A DNA stretch of 64,000 nt from Comamonadaceae bacterium 2PF (GTDB lineage: Bacteria; Pseudomonadota; Gammaproteobacteria; Burkholderiales; Burkholderiaceae_C). The stretch spans positions 124,001 through 188,000 of the forward strand of contig SCMV01000002.1 of assembly GCA_005502875.1 (NCBI GenBank), read 5' to 3'. The notes below the pieces were generated by a model. That model was given only the letters and a program-made list of their open reading frames with translations, made no database searches and had not been told where the DNA came from. Every line of letters starts with the position of its first letter. Positions within the stretch are counted from its first letter, which is position 1. Shown here one piece after another: positions 26,549 through 35,884 of this stretch. Position numbers and translations under genes: made by a program.

Positions 26549-28333
26549 ATGCGCCCTTCGCAACTGCCTCACGCATCTCCCGCCCTGGTGACCCAGAAGG
26601 CGGCGCAGCGCCTGCCACGACTGGCTTTGTTGCTGTTCTGCGCCGCCTACCTGTTGCCAGGGCTGCTGGGACGCGACCCCTGGAAGAACGAGGACATCGC
26701 GGCCTTCGGGCAAATGTGGAGCCTGGCGCTGGGGCAAGCCTCGTGGCTCGACCCGCATGTTGGGGGCGTGCACCCGACCCAGGGCGGCATCCTGCCGTAC
26801 TGGATCGGTGGTGCGGCCATTTCCCTGCTGTCGCCTTGGGTGGACCCGGCGCTGGCGGCGCGACTGCCCTTCGCCCTCCTGCTGGCTGCGGTTTTTGCGC
26901 TCACCTGGTACGCCACCTACCACCTGGCCCGCACCGAGGCCGCGCAGCCCGTGCCCCTGGCTTTTGGCGGCGAAGCGCGCTCACAAGACTATGCGCGGGC
27001 GGTGGCCGACGGTGCGTTGCTGGCCTTGATCGCGAGCCTGGGGTTGCTGCAACTGGGCCATGAAACCACGCCGGAGCTGGTTCAGCTCACTGGCGCAGCC
27101 TTGCTGTTGTTCGGCATGGCGGCAGCCCAGCAGCGCAGCCTGACGTCCATCGCTGCCACCACGGCGGCTTTGCCAGTGTTGGCAGGCAGCGGCAGCCCGA
27201 CTGTGGCCCTGCTGCTGGGAGCTGCCGCAGCGGTCGTCTGCCTGAAGTCAAGCCACAGCGAGGTCCGTGGTCACATCAAGTGGGTTCTGCTGGGCATGGC
27301 GCTGGCCCTTGCCCTGGTCCTCGGCCTGATCGCCTTGGGCCTGCCTGGATGGAGCGTGCGCAGTGGACGCGAATGGCGCCCTGGTGCCATCGTGCAGTTG
27401 CTGACCTGGTTCACCTGGCCGGTGTTGCCATTGGCCGCTTTGACCCTTTGGCACTGGCGCCGTCAGATCGGGCGCAGGCACATCGCCATGCCACTTCTGA
27501 TCGCCTTGGTTGGCGTGGGCTCTTGTGTGTTCATGGGTGGCAACGACCGCGCGCTGCTGATCACCCTGCCCGCCCTGGCGGCCCTGGCTGCTTTTGCCCT
27601 GCCCTCGCTTCAACGCAGCCTGGGCGCGGCACTGGACTGGTTCTCGGTCTGCTTCTTCACCGCCTGCGCATCGCTGATCTGGCTTGCCTATGTCGCCATC
27701 CAGACAGGTCAGCCCGAACGAACCGCCGTCAACGTGCTCAAGCTGGTGCCGGGTGCCGTCGTCGGCTTCAGCCCGATTGCGCTGGGTTTCGCCTTGCTGG
27801 GCACGGCGCTGTGGCTCTGGCTGGTTCGGTGGCGCACGTCGCGCCGCTCCCACGCGCTCTGGAAAAGCCTGGTGCTGCCGGCGGGTGGCGTGGCCCTTTG
27901 CTGGCTGCTGACCATGACCTTGCTGCTGCCCCTGCTGGACCAGGCACGCAGCTACCGATTGCTGATGTCCCGCATCTCCCCTTACATGCCGCGTTCCGAG
28001 CTCGTGTGCGCGCCCGATGCCTCGGTGGGGTTGCTCACGGCGATGGAGTACTTTGGTGGTTACCGGGTCGATGGCCTGGCGCACGACCCACTGTCCATGC
28101 GCAAGCAGGGCTGCGGCAGCGTGGTCGTTCGCATCCACCCCAAGGCTCAGCCCCCGGTGTTGCCGGGTTGGCGCAAGGTGGCGCAGTACAACCAACGCAC
28201 GCGCAACTCCGAACTGGTGGTGGTCTACCGGCGCAACGCTGGTGCGGCGTCTCAGAAGGCACAAAAGGCGCAGAGCGAGCCCTTCGATGACATCGTCGAG
28301 GTCACAGCCAGCTCCCTGAGCACGCCCGACTGA
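26549..28333 (+). CDS. Polytopic membrane protein, ArnT/PMT-like glycosyltransferase candidate
   Basis: 594 residues with about ten or more hydrophobic segments between positions 23 and 460, then a soluble C-terminal domain (about 465-594) containing three cysteines. Just after the first membrane segment lies GRDPWKNEDIAAFG, in the place where GT39/GT83 (PMT/ArnT) enzymes carry the acidic catalytic loop (the D/E pair in DPWKNED). This suggests transfer of a sugar from a lipid carrier in the periplasm. The C-terminal region (MEYFGGYRVDGLAH) resembles that of ArnT-like proteins. No glycan gene is adjacent. It is convergent with phoR. The superfamily is moderately sure; the substrate is unknown. 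Confidence 0.65.
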   Translation: MRPSQLPHASPALVTQKAAQRLPRLALLLFCAAYLLPGLLGRDPWKNEDIAAFGQMWSLALGQASWLDPHVGGVHPTQGGILPYWIGGAAISLLSPWVDPALAARLPFALLLAAVFALTWYATYHLARTEAAQPVPLAFGGEARSQDYARAVADGALLALIASLGLLQLGHETTPELVQLTGAALLLFGMAAAQQRSLTSIAATTAALPVLAGSGSPTVALLLGAAAAVVCLKSSHSEVRGHIKWVLLGMALALALVLGLIALGLPGWSVRSGREWRPGAIVQLLTWFTWPVLPLAALTLWHWRRQIGRRHIAMPLLIALVGVGSCVFMGGNDRALLITLPALAALAAFALPSLQRSLGAALDWFSVCFFTACASLIWLAYVAIQTGQPERTAVNVLKLVPGAVVGFSPIALGFALLGTALWLWLVRWRTSRRSHALWKSLVLPAGGVALCWLLTMTLLLPLLDQARSYRLLMSRISPYMPRSELVCAPDASVGLLTAMEYFGGYRVDGLAHDPLSMRKQGCGSVVVRIHPKAQPPVLPGWRKVAQYNQRTRNSELVVVYRRNAGAASQKAQKAQSEPFDDIVEVTASSLSTPD

Positions 28334-28350
28334 CGCCTCGTCAAGCGGCG

Positions 28351-29703
28351 TCAGAACGCGGCCGTGTCCGCCTCCGCGCGACGCACCCGCATCGCAGGGA
28401 TGTGCAGCGTGAAATTCGATCCCTTGCCCTGCTCGCTGCTGATCTTGAGCTCGCCTCCGTGACGCTGGATCACGTGCTTGACGATGGACAGGCCCAGGCC
28501 GGTGCCCCCCGTGTCACGCGAACGGCTGCCATCGACGCGGTAGAACCGCTCGGTGAGCCTTGGCAGGTGCTCGGGTGAGATGCCGATGCCATGGTCCTGA
28601 ACGCTGAACTCGGCGCTGCCGTCGGGCAGGCTGCGCCACGTGATCTCGATGGGCTGACCGGCAGGGGTGTAGCGGATCGCGTTCGAGACCAGGTTGCCCA
28701 TGGCGCTGAGCCACTCGCTTTCGACGCCTGAGACCTCTGCTTCGACTTGCTGCGGATCAGGTCGCAGCTCGATGGGGTGACGGTCTTTGGACAAGCCGCG
28801 CGCATCGTTGGCCACGCGCCGCATGAGTTGCTGCACGGGCAACCATCTGTCTGACGAAGGCCTGGGGCTGCCTTCGATCTGCGCCAACGTCAGCAGGTCG
28901 GACACCAGGCTCTGCATGCGATCGGCCTGTTCGGACATCAGCGAAATGACCCGCTTGCGCTCCACCTCGGTGAGCGGGAGCGCGCCCAGCGTCTCGATGA
29001 AGCCCATCAGCACCGTCAGCGGCGTGCGGATCTCGTGCGAAACGTTCGCCACGAAGTCGCGGCGCATGGTGTCGGCGCGCTCGCGCTCGGTGATGTCTTG
29101 CGACAACACCAGCTTGCGCCCCTCACCGAACTCGCGGATCTGAATCTGCAGCCAGCTCAGGCCGCCGCGAGACATCGGGCACTTCACGGTTTCGCCGAAG
29201 TCGCCCGTCTGCAGGTACTGCACGAACGCGGGCTGGCGGATCAGGTTGGTGACGCGCTGCTGCAGGTCCCGATGGCGGTTCAGGCCAAAGTGGTCAGCGG
29301 CGGCGGGGCTGATCCAGGTCAGGTGATCGCTCTCATCGAGCAGCATGACGCCGTTGGGCGAGGCTTCGATGGCCGAGAGGAACTGCTGCAGCTCACCGCG
29401 CTCATGGGCGATGTCGGCATCACGGGCACGCAGAAGTCGCTCCACGCGGTGCGACAGCTCGCCCCAGATGCCTGGCAGGCGGGGCCCCGGTGACTCCGGG
29501 TTTCGCAGCCAGTCCAGCAGCGCATGGCCATGCAGGGTGTCAGAGACGGACAGCAGCAGCACAGCGGACGAGGCCGCTGCCGCACCCGCCGCCACGGGGT
29601 AACCCACGCGCTGCCCGATCCAGTAGCCAGCCAGGCCACCGGCCATGCCCACAGCGAGCCGCACCGCGACCCGCGAGATGAGCCACGAATTGCTTGAATC
29701 CAC
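28351..29703 (-). CDS. phoR: Phosphate regulon sensor histidine kinase PhoR
   Basis: A 450-residue membrane histidine kinase. Two hydrophobic segments near 12-30 and 35-52 are followed by a PAS domain (about 105-205, LLDESDHLTWISPAAADHFG), DHp helix FVANVSHEIRTPLTVL with phospho-acceptor H223, and an ATPase domain with N-box LVSNAIRYTPAG, DHGIGI, and GGTGLGLSIVKHV. There is no periplasmic sensing domain, typical of PhoR, which senses through PstSCAB-PhoU. The start is a GTG at 29703. It lies 32 bp after phoB on the same strand. Confidence 0.95.
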   Translation of the reverse strand: MDSSNSWLISRVAVRLAVGMAGGLAGYWIGQRVGYPVAAGAAAASSAVLLLSVSDTLHGHALLDWLRNPESPGPRLPGIWGELSHRVERLLRARDADIAHERGELQQFLSAIEASPNGVMLLDESDHLTWISPAAADHFGLNRHRDLQQRVTNLIRQPAFVQYLQTGDFGETVKCPMSRGGLSWLQIQIREFGEGRKLVLSQDITERERADTMRRDFVANVSHEIRTPLTVLMGFIETLGALPLTEVERKRVISLMSEQADRMQSLVSDLLTLAQIEGSPRPSSDRWLPVQQLMRRVANDARGLSKDRHPIELRPDPQQVEAEVSGVESEWLSAMGNLVSNAIRYTPAGQPIEITWRSLPDGSAEFSVQDHGIGISPEHLPRLTERFYRVDGSRSRDTGGTGLGLSIVKHVIQRHGGELKISSEQGKGSNFTLHIPAMRVRRAEADTAAF

Positions 29704-29735
29704 GGTTGTCTTGTCCGGGAGGTGTCAGGTTGGGC

Positions 29736-30437
29736 TCAGGCGGCGACGTCCACCACTTGTTGGGTCAGGCGGTAGCCGGCCCCGCGCACCGTTTCGATCA
29801 GCGACGAGCGCTGCACCGGCGACAAGGCCTCACGCAGGCGCTTGACGTGGACGTCGACCGTGCGCTCTTCGATGAACACGTGGTCACCCCAGACGCGGTC
29901 GAGCAACTGCGCACGGCTGTGCACGCGCTCCGGGTGCGTCATGAAAAAGTGCAGCAGCTTGAACTCGGTCGGGCCGATCTTGACTTCTTGTTCGCCGCGG
30001 CAGACCCGGCGCGTGGCCGGATCCAGGCGCAAGCCTGCGACCTCGACGGCCGAGTCGAGGGCCTGAGGGGCCTTGCGGCGCAGCACAGCGCGCACACGGG
30101 CCATCAGTTCATGGGTGGAGAAAGGCTTGGTCAGGTAGTCGTCAGCACCAGCGTCCAGGCCTGCGACCTTGTCCACTTCTTCGGCGCGCGCCGTCAGCAT
30201 GATGATCGGCAGGTCGCGCGTGCGCGTGGCGCCGCGCCAGCGCTTGGCCAGCGCCAGGCCCGATTGGCCAGGCAACATCCAGTCCAGCAGCACCAGGTCG
30301 GGCAGCACCTTGTCGATCTCGAGCTGGGCCTGCTCGGCGTCGCCCGCCAGCGTCACCTCGAAGCCCGAGTGACGCAGGTTCAGTGCGATCAGCTCGGCGA
30401 TCGCGGGTTCGTCTTCCACCACCAACACACGGCTCAT
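29736..30437 (-). CDS. phoB: Phosphate regulon response regulator PhoB
   Basis: A 233-residue OmpR/PhoB-type regulator. The receiver domain has acidic VEDEP at 7-11, phospho-acceptor D52 (LLDWMLPG), T82 and K104 regions (LTARAEEVDK, DDYLTKPFS). The winged-helix DNA-binding domain (about 130-228) has GPTEFKLLHFFMTHP, RVHSRAQLLDRVWG and VDVHVKRLREAL. When phosphorylated by PhoR it activates Pho-box promoters such as those near 35.1 kb here. It is 16 bp downstream of phoU and probably part of one long operon. Confidence 0.96.
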   Translation of the reverse strand: MSRVLVVEDEPAIAELIALNLRHSGFEVTLAGDAEQAQLEIDKVLPDLVLLDWMLPGQSGLALAKRWRGATRTRDLPIIMLTARAEEVDKVAGLDAGADDYLTKPFSTHELMARVRAVLRRKAPQALDSAVEVAGLRLDPATRRVCRGEQEVKIGPTEFKLLHFFMTHPERVHSRAQLLDRVWGDHVFIEERTVDVHVKRLREALSPVQRSSLIETVRGAGYRLTQQVVDVAA

Positions 30438-30453
30438 GGCTTGGCTCCCGTCA

Positions 30454-31161
30454 TCACTTGATGATGTTCTCGACGGCCTCGGGCGTGTTGTGACGCACGT
30501 CGGCCCCCTTGACGATGTAGATCACCTGCTCGGCCAGGTTCTTGGCGTGGTCGCCCACGCGCTCGATGGCCTTGGCCACGAACACCAGGTCGATCGAGGC
30601 CGAGATGGTGCGCGGGTCTTCCATCATGTAGGTGATGAGCTTGCGCATCAGGCCGTCGAACTCGGCGTCGATCTCGTTGTCGCTTTTGATGACTTCGAGC
30701 GCGGTCTGGGTGTCCAGGCGGGCGAAGGCGTCGAGCGACTTGCGCAGCGAGGCGGTGGCCAGGCCGGCTTCGAAAGACACGTCACCCACGGGCAGGCGCA
30801 GGCGCGACGACACGCCCGTGTTGATCAGGCGCTGCACGGTGCGCGCGATGCGCGCGGCTTCGTCACCGACGCGCTCGAGGTTGCCGATGGTCTTGGAGAT
30901 GGCGATCAGCAGGCGCAGGTCGCGGGCCGTGGGTTGGCGGCGGGCGATGATGGTCGACAGGTCGGCGTCGATCTGCATCTCCATCAGGTTGACCTTCTCT
31001 TCGGCGATCAACACCTGGCTGGCAACTTCGCCATTGAAATGGGTCAGCGCCTCGATGGCCAGGGCCACCTGGGATTCGACCAGGCCGCCCATTTCCAGCA
31101 CGCGCGTGGAAATGCCGCTGAGCTCGGCGTCAAACTGGCTGGAGAGGTGTTTGTCGGACAT
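30454..31161 (-). CDS. phoU: Phosphate transport regulator PhoU
   Basis: A 235-residue all-helical protein with two PhoU repeats; the metal-binding E/DxxxD signatures are ERVGDEAARIAR (first repeat) and ERVGDHAKNLAEQ (second). It links the PstSCAB transporter to PhoR and holds the system off when phosphate is plentiful. The ATG at 31161 follows AGGAG; a longer upstream frame reads through the pstB gene in the wrong frame and is discarded. It begins 26 bp after pstB. Confidence 0.96.
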   Translation of the reverse strand: MSDKHLSSQFDAELSGISTRVLEMGGLVESQVALAIEALTHFNGEVASQVLIAEEKVNLMEMQIDADLSTIIARRQPTARDLRLLIAISKTIGNLERVGDEAARIARTVQRLINTGVSSRLRLPVGDVSFEAGLATASLRKSLDAFARLDTQTALEVIKSDNEIDAEFDGLMRKLITYMMEDPRTISASIDLVFVAKAIERVGDHAKNLAEQVIYIVKGADVRHNTPEAVENIIK

Positions 31162-31187
31162 GGTGTGCTCCTTGTTTTTGTTGCCGA

Positions 31188-31973
31188 TCAGCCGAAGCGA
31201 CCGGTGATGTAGTCTTCCGTTTCGGTGCGCTTGGGCTTCATGAAGATGTCCGTCGTCGCGCCGAACTCGATGAGCTCGCCCAGGTACATGTAGGCGGTGT
31301 AGTCCGAGCAACGCGCGGCCTGCTGCATGTTGTGGGTCACGATCAGGACGGTGTAGTCGTCCTTGAGTTCGTGGATCAGCTCTTCGATCTTGCCGGTCGA
31401 GATCGGGTCGAGCGCCGAGCAAGGCTCGTCGAGCAGCAGCACCTCGGGCTTGATGGCAATGCCACGTGCGATGCACAGACGCTGCTGCTGGCCGCCCGAG
31501 AGGCCCGAGCCGCTCTGGTTGAGCTTGTCCTTGACCTCGTTCCACAGCGCGGCCTTCTTCAAGGCCCACTCCACGCGCTCGTCCATCTCGGAGCGCGAGA
31601 GGTTCTCGAACAGCTTCACGCCGAAAGAGATGTTCTCGTAGATCGACATCGGGAACGGCGTGGGCTTTTGGAACACCATGCCAACGCGGGCGCGGATGAG
31701 GGAGACGTCTTCTTTGCTGGTCAGGATGTCCTGGCCATCCAGCAGGATCTGGCCTTCGGCGCGCTGCTCGGGGTAGAGCTCGAACATGCGGTTGAAGGTG
31801 CGCAACAGCGTCGACTTGCCGCAGCCCGAAGGGCCGATGAAGGCGGTGACCTTCTTCTCGGGCAGGTCCATGTTCACGTTCTTGAGCGCGTGAAACTTGC
31901 CGTAGTAGAAGTTCAGGTTCTTGACGGCCAGCTTGGCCTTGACGGGATCGTTGGTTTGCACTTTGGCGTCCAT
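31188..31973 (-). CDS. pstB: Phosphate ABC transporter ATP-binding protein PstB
   Basis: A 261-residue ABC ATPase driving phosphate import. Walker A GPSGCGKS is at 47-54, the signature is LSGGQQQRL, Walker [14 protein letters not shown], and the H-loop [18 protein letters not shown] and NRMFELYP are PstB-specific features. It lies in the middle of the pstS-C-A-B-phoU run. Confidence 0.97.
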   Translation of the reverse strand: MDAKVQTNDPVKAKLAVKNLNFYYGKFHALKNVNMDLPEKKVTAFIGPSGCGKSTLLRTFNRMFELYPEQRAEGQILLDGQDILTSKEDVSLIRARVGMVFQKPTPFPMSIYENISFGVKLFENLSRSEMDERVEWALKKAALWNEVKDKLNQSGSGLSGGQQQRLCIARGIAIKPEVLLLDEPCSALDPISTGKIEELIHELKDDYTVLIVTHNMQQAARCSDYTAYMYLGELIEFGATTDIFMKPKRTETEDYITGRFG

Positions 31974-32013
31974 GATGCGTCTCTTTCGGTGTCGGGTATC
32001 GATGCCGCGCCGA

Positions 32014-32874
32014 TCAGCGCTGGCGGAACATGCTGCGGGCGATCACGTTGAGTGCCAGCACGCCGATGGTGATGATGAACACGCCTGCCCAGGCCAGCTT
32101 TTGCCAGTTCTCGTAGGGGCTCATCGCGAACTTGAAGATGGTCACCGGCAGGCTGGCCATCGGGCCGCTCATGTCGGTCGACCAGAACTGGTTCGACAGC
32201 GCGGTGAACAGCAGCGGTGCGGTCTCGCCAGCGATGCGGGCCACGGCCAGCAGGATGCCGGTGATGACGCCTGCGCGGGCCGACTTCAGCGTGATGCTCA
32301 TGATCACCTTCCACTTGGGCGTGCCCAGGGCGTAGGCGGCTTCACGCAGCGCATTGGGGATCAGCGCCAGCATGTTCTCGGTGGTGCGGATGACCACCGG
32401 GATCACGATCAGCGCCAGGGCCAGCACGCCGGCCCAGCCCGAGAAGGACTTGAAGCGCGAAACCACCACCGAGTAGATGAACAGGCCGATCACGATGGAA
32501 GGCGCCGACAGCAGGATGTCGTTGATGAAGCGCGTGGCGCTGCCCAGCCAGCCCTTTTGGCCGTACTCGGCCAGGTACACGCCCGCCAGGATGCCGATCG
32601 GCGTGCCGATCAGCGTGGCCAGGCCCACCATCATGAGCGAGCCCATCAGCGCGTTGGCCAGACCGCCGGCTTCCATGGGCGGCGGCGTCATCTCGGTGAA
32701 GGTGGCCAGCGCCAAGCCATCGATGCCCAGGCGCACCGTCTCGACCAGGATCCAGACCAGCCAGACCAGGCCGAAGGCCATGGCACCCAGCGACAACGTC
32801 AGGGCAATGAAATTGATGCGTTTGCGTCCAGCGTGCTTGCGGGCACGGGAGGCTTGCAGGGCGGCGGTGCTCAC
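32014..32874 (-). CDS. pstA: Phosphate ABC transporter permease PstA
   Basis: A 286-residue inner-membrane permease with about six membrane segments (25-50, 80-105, 120-150, 155-180, 210-235, 260-283) and the EAA loop region [22 protein letters not shown] that contacts PstB. The start is a GTG whose GTGA overlaps the pstC stop by 4 bp, so translation is coupled. Confidence 0.95.
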   Translation of the reverse strand: MSTAALQASRARKHAGRKRINFIALTLSLGAMAFGLVWLVWILVETVRLGIDGLALATFTEMTPPPMEAGGLANALMGSLMMVGLATLIGTPIGILAGVYLAEYGQKGWLGSATRFINDILLSAPSIVIGLFIYSVVVSRFKSFSGWAGVLALALIVIPVVIRTTENMLALIPNALREAAYALGTPKWKVIMSITLKSARAGVITGILLAVARIAGETAPLLFTALSNQFWSTDMSGPMASLPVTIFKFAMSPYENWQKLAWAGVFIITIGVLALNVIARSMFRQR

Positions 32875-33830
32875 GAACGGGCTCCTTCGGACTTCTTCAG
32901 GCGGGCCAGCAACACCTTGGAGAAGGCCAGCACGACGAAGGTGATGAAGAACAGGATCAGGCCAAGGTAGATCAGCGAGGCCTGGTGCAGGCCCTCGCCG
33001 GCTTCGGCGAATTCGTTGGCCAGGGCCGAGGTGATGCTGTTGGCCGCCTCGAAGACGGACAGCGAGTTCAGCTGGTTCATGTTGCCGATCACAAAGGTGA
33101 CGGCCATGGTCTCGCCCAGCGCACGCCCCAGACCGAGCATGATGCCGCCGACCACACCGGTCTTGGTGTAGGGCAGCACGACCTTGTAGACGACTTCCCA
33201 GGTGGTCGACCCCAGGCCGTAGGCCGATTCCTTGAGCAGCGGCGGCGTGACTTCGAACACGTCGCGCATCACCGAAGCGATGAAGGGGATCACCATGATG
33301 GCCAGGATGATGCCGGCAGACAGGATGCCAATGCCCACAGGCGGCCCCGAGAAGAACGCGCCAAGGTAAGGCACGCCCTCCGTCCAGGCCTGCAGCGGCT
33401 GCTGCACGTATTCAGACAGGATCGGGCCGAACACCAGCAGGCCCCACATGCCGTAGACGATGGAAGGCACGGCCGCCAGCAGCTCGATGGCGATGCCCAG
33501 CGGGCGCTTGAGCCAGGCCGGCGACAGCTCGGTGAGGAACACGGCGATGCCGAAGCTCACGGGCACGGCGATCAGCAGCGCGATGAACGAAGTCATCAGC
33601 GTGCCGTAGATCATCACCAGGCCACCGTACTGGTTCTGGACAGGGTCCCAGGCGGTGCTGGTGAAAAAGCCCAGGCCGTACTCGTGGATGGCAGGCCAGG
33701 CGCCCACCACCAGCGAGCCGATGATGCCCAGCAGCAGGCACAGGGTGAGGACGGCGGCAGCGCGGGCGGCCAGGGCGAATGCGGCGTCGGCCCAAGGGGC
33801 CTGAACGCGGCGAGAAGGCGGGTTGGTCAT
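32871..33830 (-). CDS. pstC: Phosphate ABC transporter permease PstC
   Basis: A 319-residue permease that pairs with PstA. Six membrane segments; the EAA loop reads [22 protein letters not shown]. The N-terminal helix after [10 protein letters not shown] is [19 protein letters not shown]. The ATG at 33830 is chosen because the longer frame upstream has no ribosome-binding site. A 181-bp gap with a GC hairpin separates it from pstS. Confidence 0.95.
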   Translation of the reverse strand: MTNPPSRRVQAPWADAAFALAARAAAVLTLCLLLGIIGSLVVGAWPAIHEYGLGFFTSTAWDPVQNQYGGLVMIYGTLMTSFIALLIAVPVSFGIAVFLTELSPAWLKRPLGIAIELLAAVPSIVYGMWGLLVFGPILSEYVQQPLQAWTEGVPYLGAFFSGPPVGIGILSAGIILAIMVIPFIASVMRDVFEVTPPLLKESAYGLGSTTWEVVYKVVLPYTKTGVVGGIMLGLGRALGETMAVTFVIGNMNQLNSLSVFEAANSITSALANEFAEAGEGLHQASLIYLGLILFFITFVVLAFSKVLLARLKKSEGARS

Positions 33831-33958
33831 GGGCTGACGTTGGTTTTTCCGGTCGGGCGGCGCGGATGCGTCCCCCAGGTCAGTCGGTAGTATGGCGGCC
33901 ATCGCTCACTCCATGACAAGTCGGGTGCGGTTTGCAGGAGACATCAGGTCTGCGTCAG

Positions 33959-33986
33959 CCGGGCGCCCAATGTCTCGGACGCCCGG
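33959..33986 (-). other. GC hairpin between pstS and pstC
   Basis: A perfect 7-bp stem CCGGGCG/CGCCCGG with a 14-nt loop, 25 nt after the pstS stop, with no T tract. It is likely an mRNA 3'-protecting structure giving more PstS than PstCAB, as in other pst operons; that role is inferred. Confidence 0.4.
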
Positions 33987-34011
33987 TCAGGGTCAAAACA
34001 AGCTCAGGCGA

Positions 34012-35049
34012 TCACTTCCAGCCCACCGGCTTGCCGGCGGTGTCCACGACCGAAGCCCATTGCTTGCGGACCAGGTCCTTCACGTTGGCAGGCAGGGGCA
34101 CGTACTCCAGGTTGCCAGCGGCGGTGTCGCCATTGGCATAAGCCCAATCGAAGAACTTCAGGGCGGCAGCGGCCTGGGCCGGCTTGTCCTGCGACTTGTG
34201 CATCAGGATGAAGGTGGCGCCAGTCAGGGGCCAGGCGTCCTTGCCAGCTTGCTCGGTCAGGATCTGGTAGAACGACTTGTTCCAGTCGGCGGCGGCAGCA
34301 GCGGCCTTGAAGGTCGCGTCGTCAGGTGCCACGAAGTTGCCCGCAGCGTTCTTGAGCAGCACGTGCGACATGCGGTTCTGCTTGGCATAGGCGTACTCGA
34401 CGTAACCGATCGAGTTGGGCAGGCGCTGCACGAAGGCCGAGACGCCTTCGTTGCCCTTGCCGCCTGCGCCGGTCGGCCAGTTGACAGCGGTGCCCTCACC
34501 CACCTTGGTCTTCCACTCGGCATTCACCTTCGAGAGGTAGTTGGTGAAGATGAAGGTGGTGCCAGAGCCGTCGGCGCGGCGCACCGGGGCGATCGGGGCG
34601 TCAGGCAGCGGCACGCCGGGGTTCAGCGCAACGATGGCGGCGTCGTTCCAGCGGGTGACCTTGCCCAGGTAGATGTTGCCCAGCAGCTCGCCGGTCATCT
34701 TGATCTGGCCGGGGGCGATGCCCTTGATGTTGACCACAGGCACGACGCCACCGATCACGGTGGGGAACTGGATCAGGCCGTCCTTGGCCAGGTCTGCGTC
34801 CACCAGGGGCATGTCCGAGGCACCGAAGTCAACGGTCTTGGCCTTGATTTGCTTGATGCCTGCACCCGAGCCCACCGATTGGTAGTTGACCTTGACCTTG
34901 GTGGCGTTGCTGTAGTCAGCCGCCCACTTGGCATACAGCGGTGCGGGGAAGGTCGCGCCGGCACCGGTCACGTCGTTGGCCAGTGCCACGCCGGCGACCA
35001 GGGAGAGGGCCATGGCGGCGGCAGCGGTGCGGATCATCTTGAAGCTCAT
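34012..35049 (-). CDS. pstS: Periplasmic phosphate-binding protein PstS
   Basis: A 345-residue high-affinity phosphate receptor. The signal peptide MSFKMIRTAAAAMALSLV... is predicted to be cut after ALA24. The mature protein begins NDVTGAGATFPAPLYAKW, with phosphate-binding loops GAGATFPAP, GSGAGIKQI, DFGASDMPL and RRADGSGTTFIFTNYL. AAAGG lies upstream of the ATG at 35049; a longer in-frame extension would run through the Pho-box promoter and is rejected. It is the first gene of the phosphate operon. Confidence 0.97.
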   Translation of the reverse strand: MSFKMIRTAAAAMALSLVAGVALANDVTGAGATFPAPLYAKWAADYSNATKVKVNYQSVGSGAGIKQIKAKTVDFGASDMPLVDADLAKDGLIQFPTVIGGVVPVVNIKGIAPGQIKMTGELLGNIYLGKVTRWNDAAIVALNPGVPLPDAPIAPVRRADGSGTTFIFTNYLSKVNAEWKTKVGEGTAVNWPTGAGGKGNEGVSAFVQRLPNSIGYVEYAYAKQNRMSHVLLKNAAGNFVAPDDATFKAAAAAADWNKSFYQILTEQAGKDAWPLTGATFILMHKSQDKPAQAAAALKFFDWAYANGDTAAGNLEYVPLPANVKDLVRKQWASVVDTAGKPVGWK

Positions 35050-35096
35050 GAGTCGCCTTTCAGGGAACGTCAGACAAAAGGAAGTTGACGCGGCGG

Positions 35097-35130
35097 ACTG
35101 TATCGACCCTTTGTGACGGTCACATGACAA
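35097..35130 (-). promoter_or_regulatory. Pho box and -10 of the pstS promoter
   Basis: On the minus strand TTGTCATGTGACCGTCAC (35130-35113) is two PhoB half-sites 11 bp apart. Exactly 10 nt later comes a TACAGT -10 (35102-35097). This is the standard layout in which the Pho box replaces the -35. It lies about 50 bp before the pstS start codon. Confidence 0.85.
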
Positions 35131-35171
35131 CCAGAGGATGCGTTGTCACGAACGTCACATGCCAAGCGAGC

Positions 35172-35234
35172 CATGTCATGTGACAGTCATTGTCATGTCA
35201 CGGTCACCGATCTGTCATGGGGGCCTTCTATCTT
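35172..35234 (+). promoter_or_regulatory. Tandem Pho boxes and -10 before the fasciclin gene
   Basis: Six GTCA cores at 35175, 35186, 35192, 35197, 35203 and 35214 fall into two series with exact 11-bp spacing. The last half-site CTGTCAT ends at 35218 and is followed after 10 nt by TATCTT (35229-35234). The orientation is towards the plus-strand fasciclin gene, opposite to the pstS box. Confidence 0.75.
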
Positions 35235-35281
35235 GCCGATCAGCCGCCGAAGCGGCCTCGTCCACCCCTATGGAGTTCCCC

Positions 35282-35800
35282 ATGACCTTTCACAAGAACG
35301 CCCACCTGTCTCGTCGCCTGGTGCTGAGCGCGCTCGTTTGCGGCGCCCTGGCCCAGTTTGCTGGCTGCGCCACCACCGACAGCGCTCCCGCCAACCTGCA
35401 GACCGTTGCTTCCCGCGATCCGCAATTGAGCACGTTCGTCAAGCTGACGCAGCAAGCTGGCTTGGGCGACCTGCTCACCGGCACGAGCCCGGTGACGGTG
35501 TTCGCGCCAACCGACGAGGCTTTCCGAGCCCTGCCTGCCGCCACCCTGGACAAGCTCGGCAAGGATCCCGAGGCACTCAAGGCCGTGCTCAAGCATCACG
35601 CCGTCGCTGGGGCTGTCACCCGCGCTGCGCTGAGCGTGGACACCACCACGGTCACCACCCTCGCCGGCACCAAGCTGGTGTTGTCCAAAGCTGGCGACTT
35701 TGTCACCGTGGACGAAGCCCTGGTGACCCAGGCCGACGCCCCCGCAAGCAACGGCGTGCTGCACGTCATCGACCGCGTCCTGACGCCTCCCAAGAAGTGA
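35282..35800 (+). CDS. Fasciclin (FAS1) domain lipoprotein
   Basis: 172 residues: a basic N-terminus, a hydrophobic stretch and a lipobox-like QFAGC with C29, so probably a lipoprotein. A single FAS1 domain covers about 35-170, with the H1 motif SPVTVFAPTDEAFRALP and the H2-like motif NGVLHVIDRVLTP. FAS1 domains mediate adhesion or surface interactions. GGAG six bases before ATG 35282 decides the start. The promoter carries a double series of Pho boxes, so expression under phosphate limitation is expected (inference from sequence). It is divergent from pstS. Confidence 0.87.
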   Translation: MTFHKNAHLSRRLVLSALVCGALAQFAGCATTDSAPANLQTVASRDPQLSTFVKLTQQAGLGDLLTGTSPVTVFAPTDEAFRALPAATLDKLGKDPEALKAVLKHHAVAGAVTRAALSVDTTTVTTLAGTKLVLSKAGDFVTVDEALVTQADAPASNGVLHVIDRVLTPPKK

Positions 35801-35837
35801 CCTGCCGCTGATTCACGGCCACTTGCTCAGGGAAAAC

Positions 35838-35866
35838 AAAAAAAGCCCCCTCGGGGGCTTTTTCAT
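35838..35866. terminator. Bidirectional terminator between the fasciclin gene and glmM
   Basis: AAAAAGCCCC-CTCG-GGGGCTTTTT: a strong GC stem with A and T flanks between two convergent genes. Confidence 0.88.
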
Positions 35867-35884
35867 TCCGCCATGCACGCGGTG

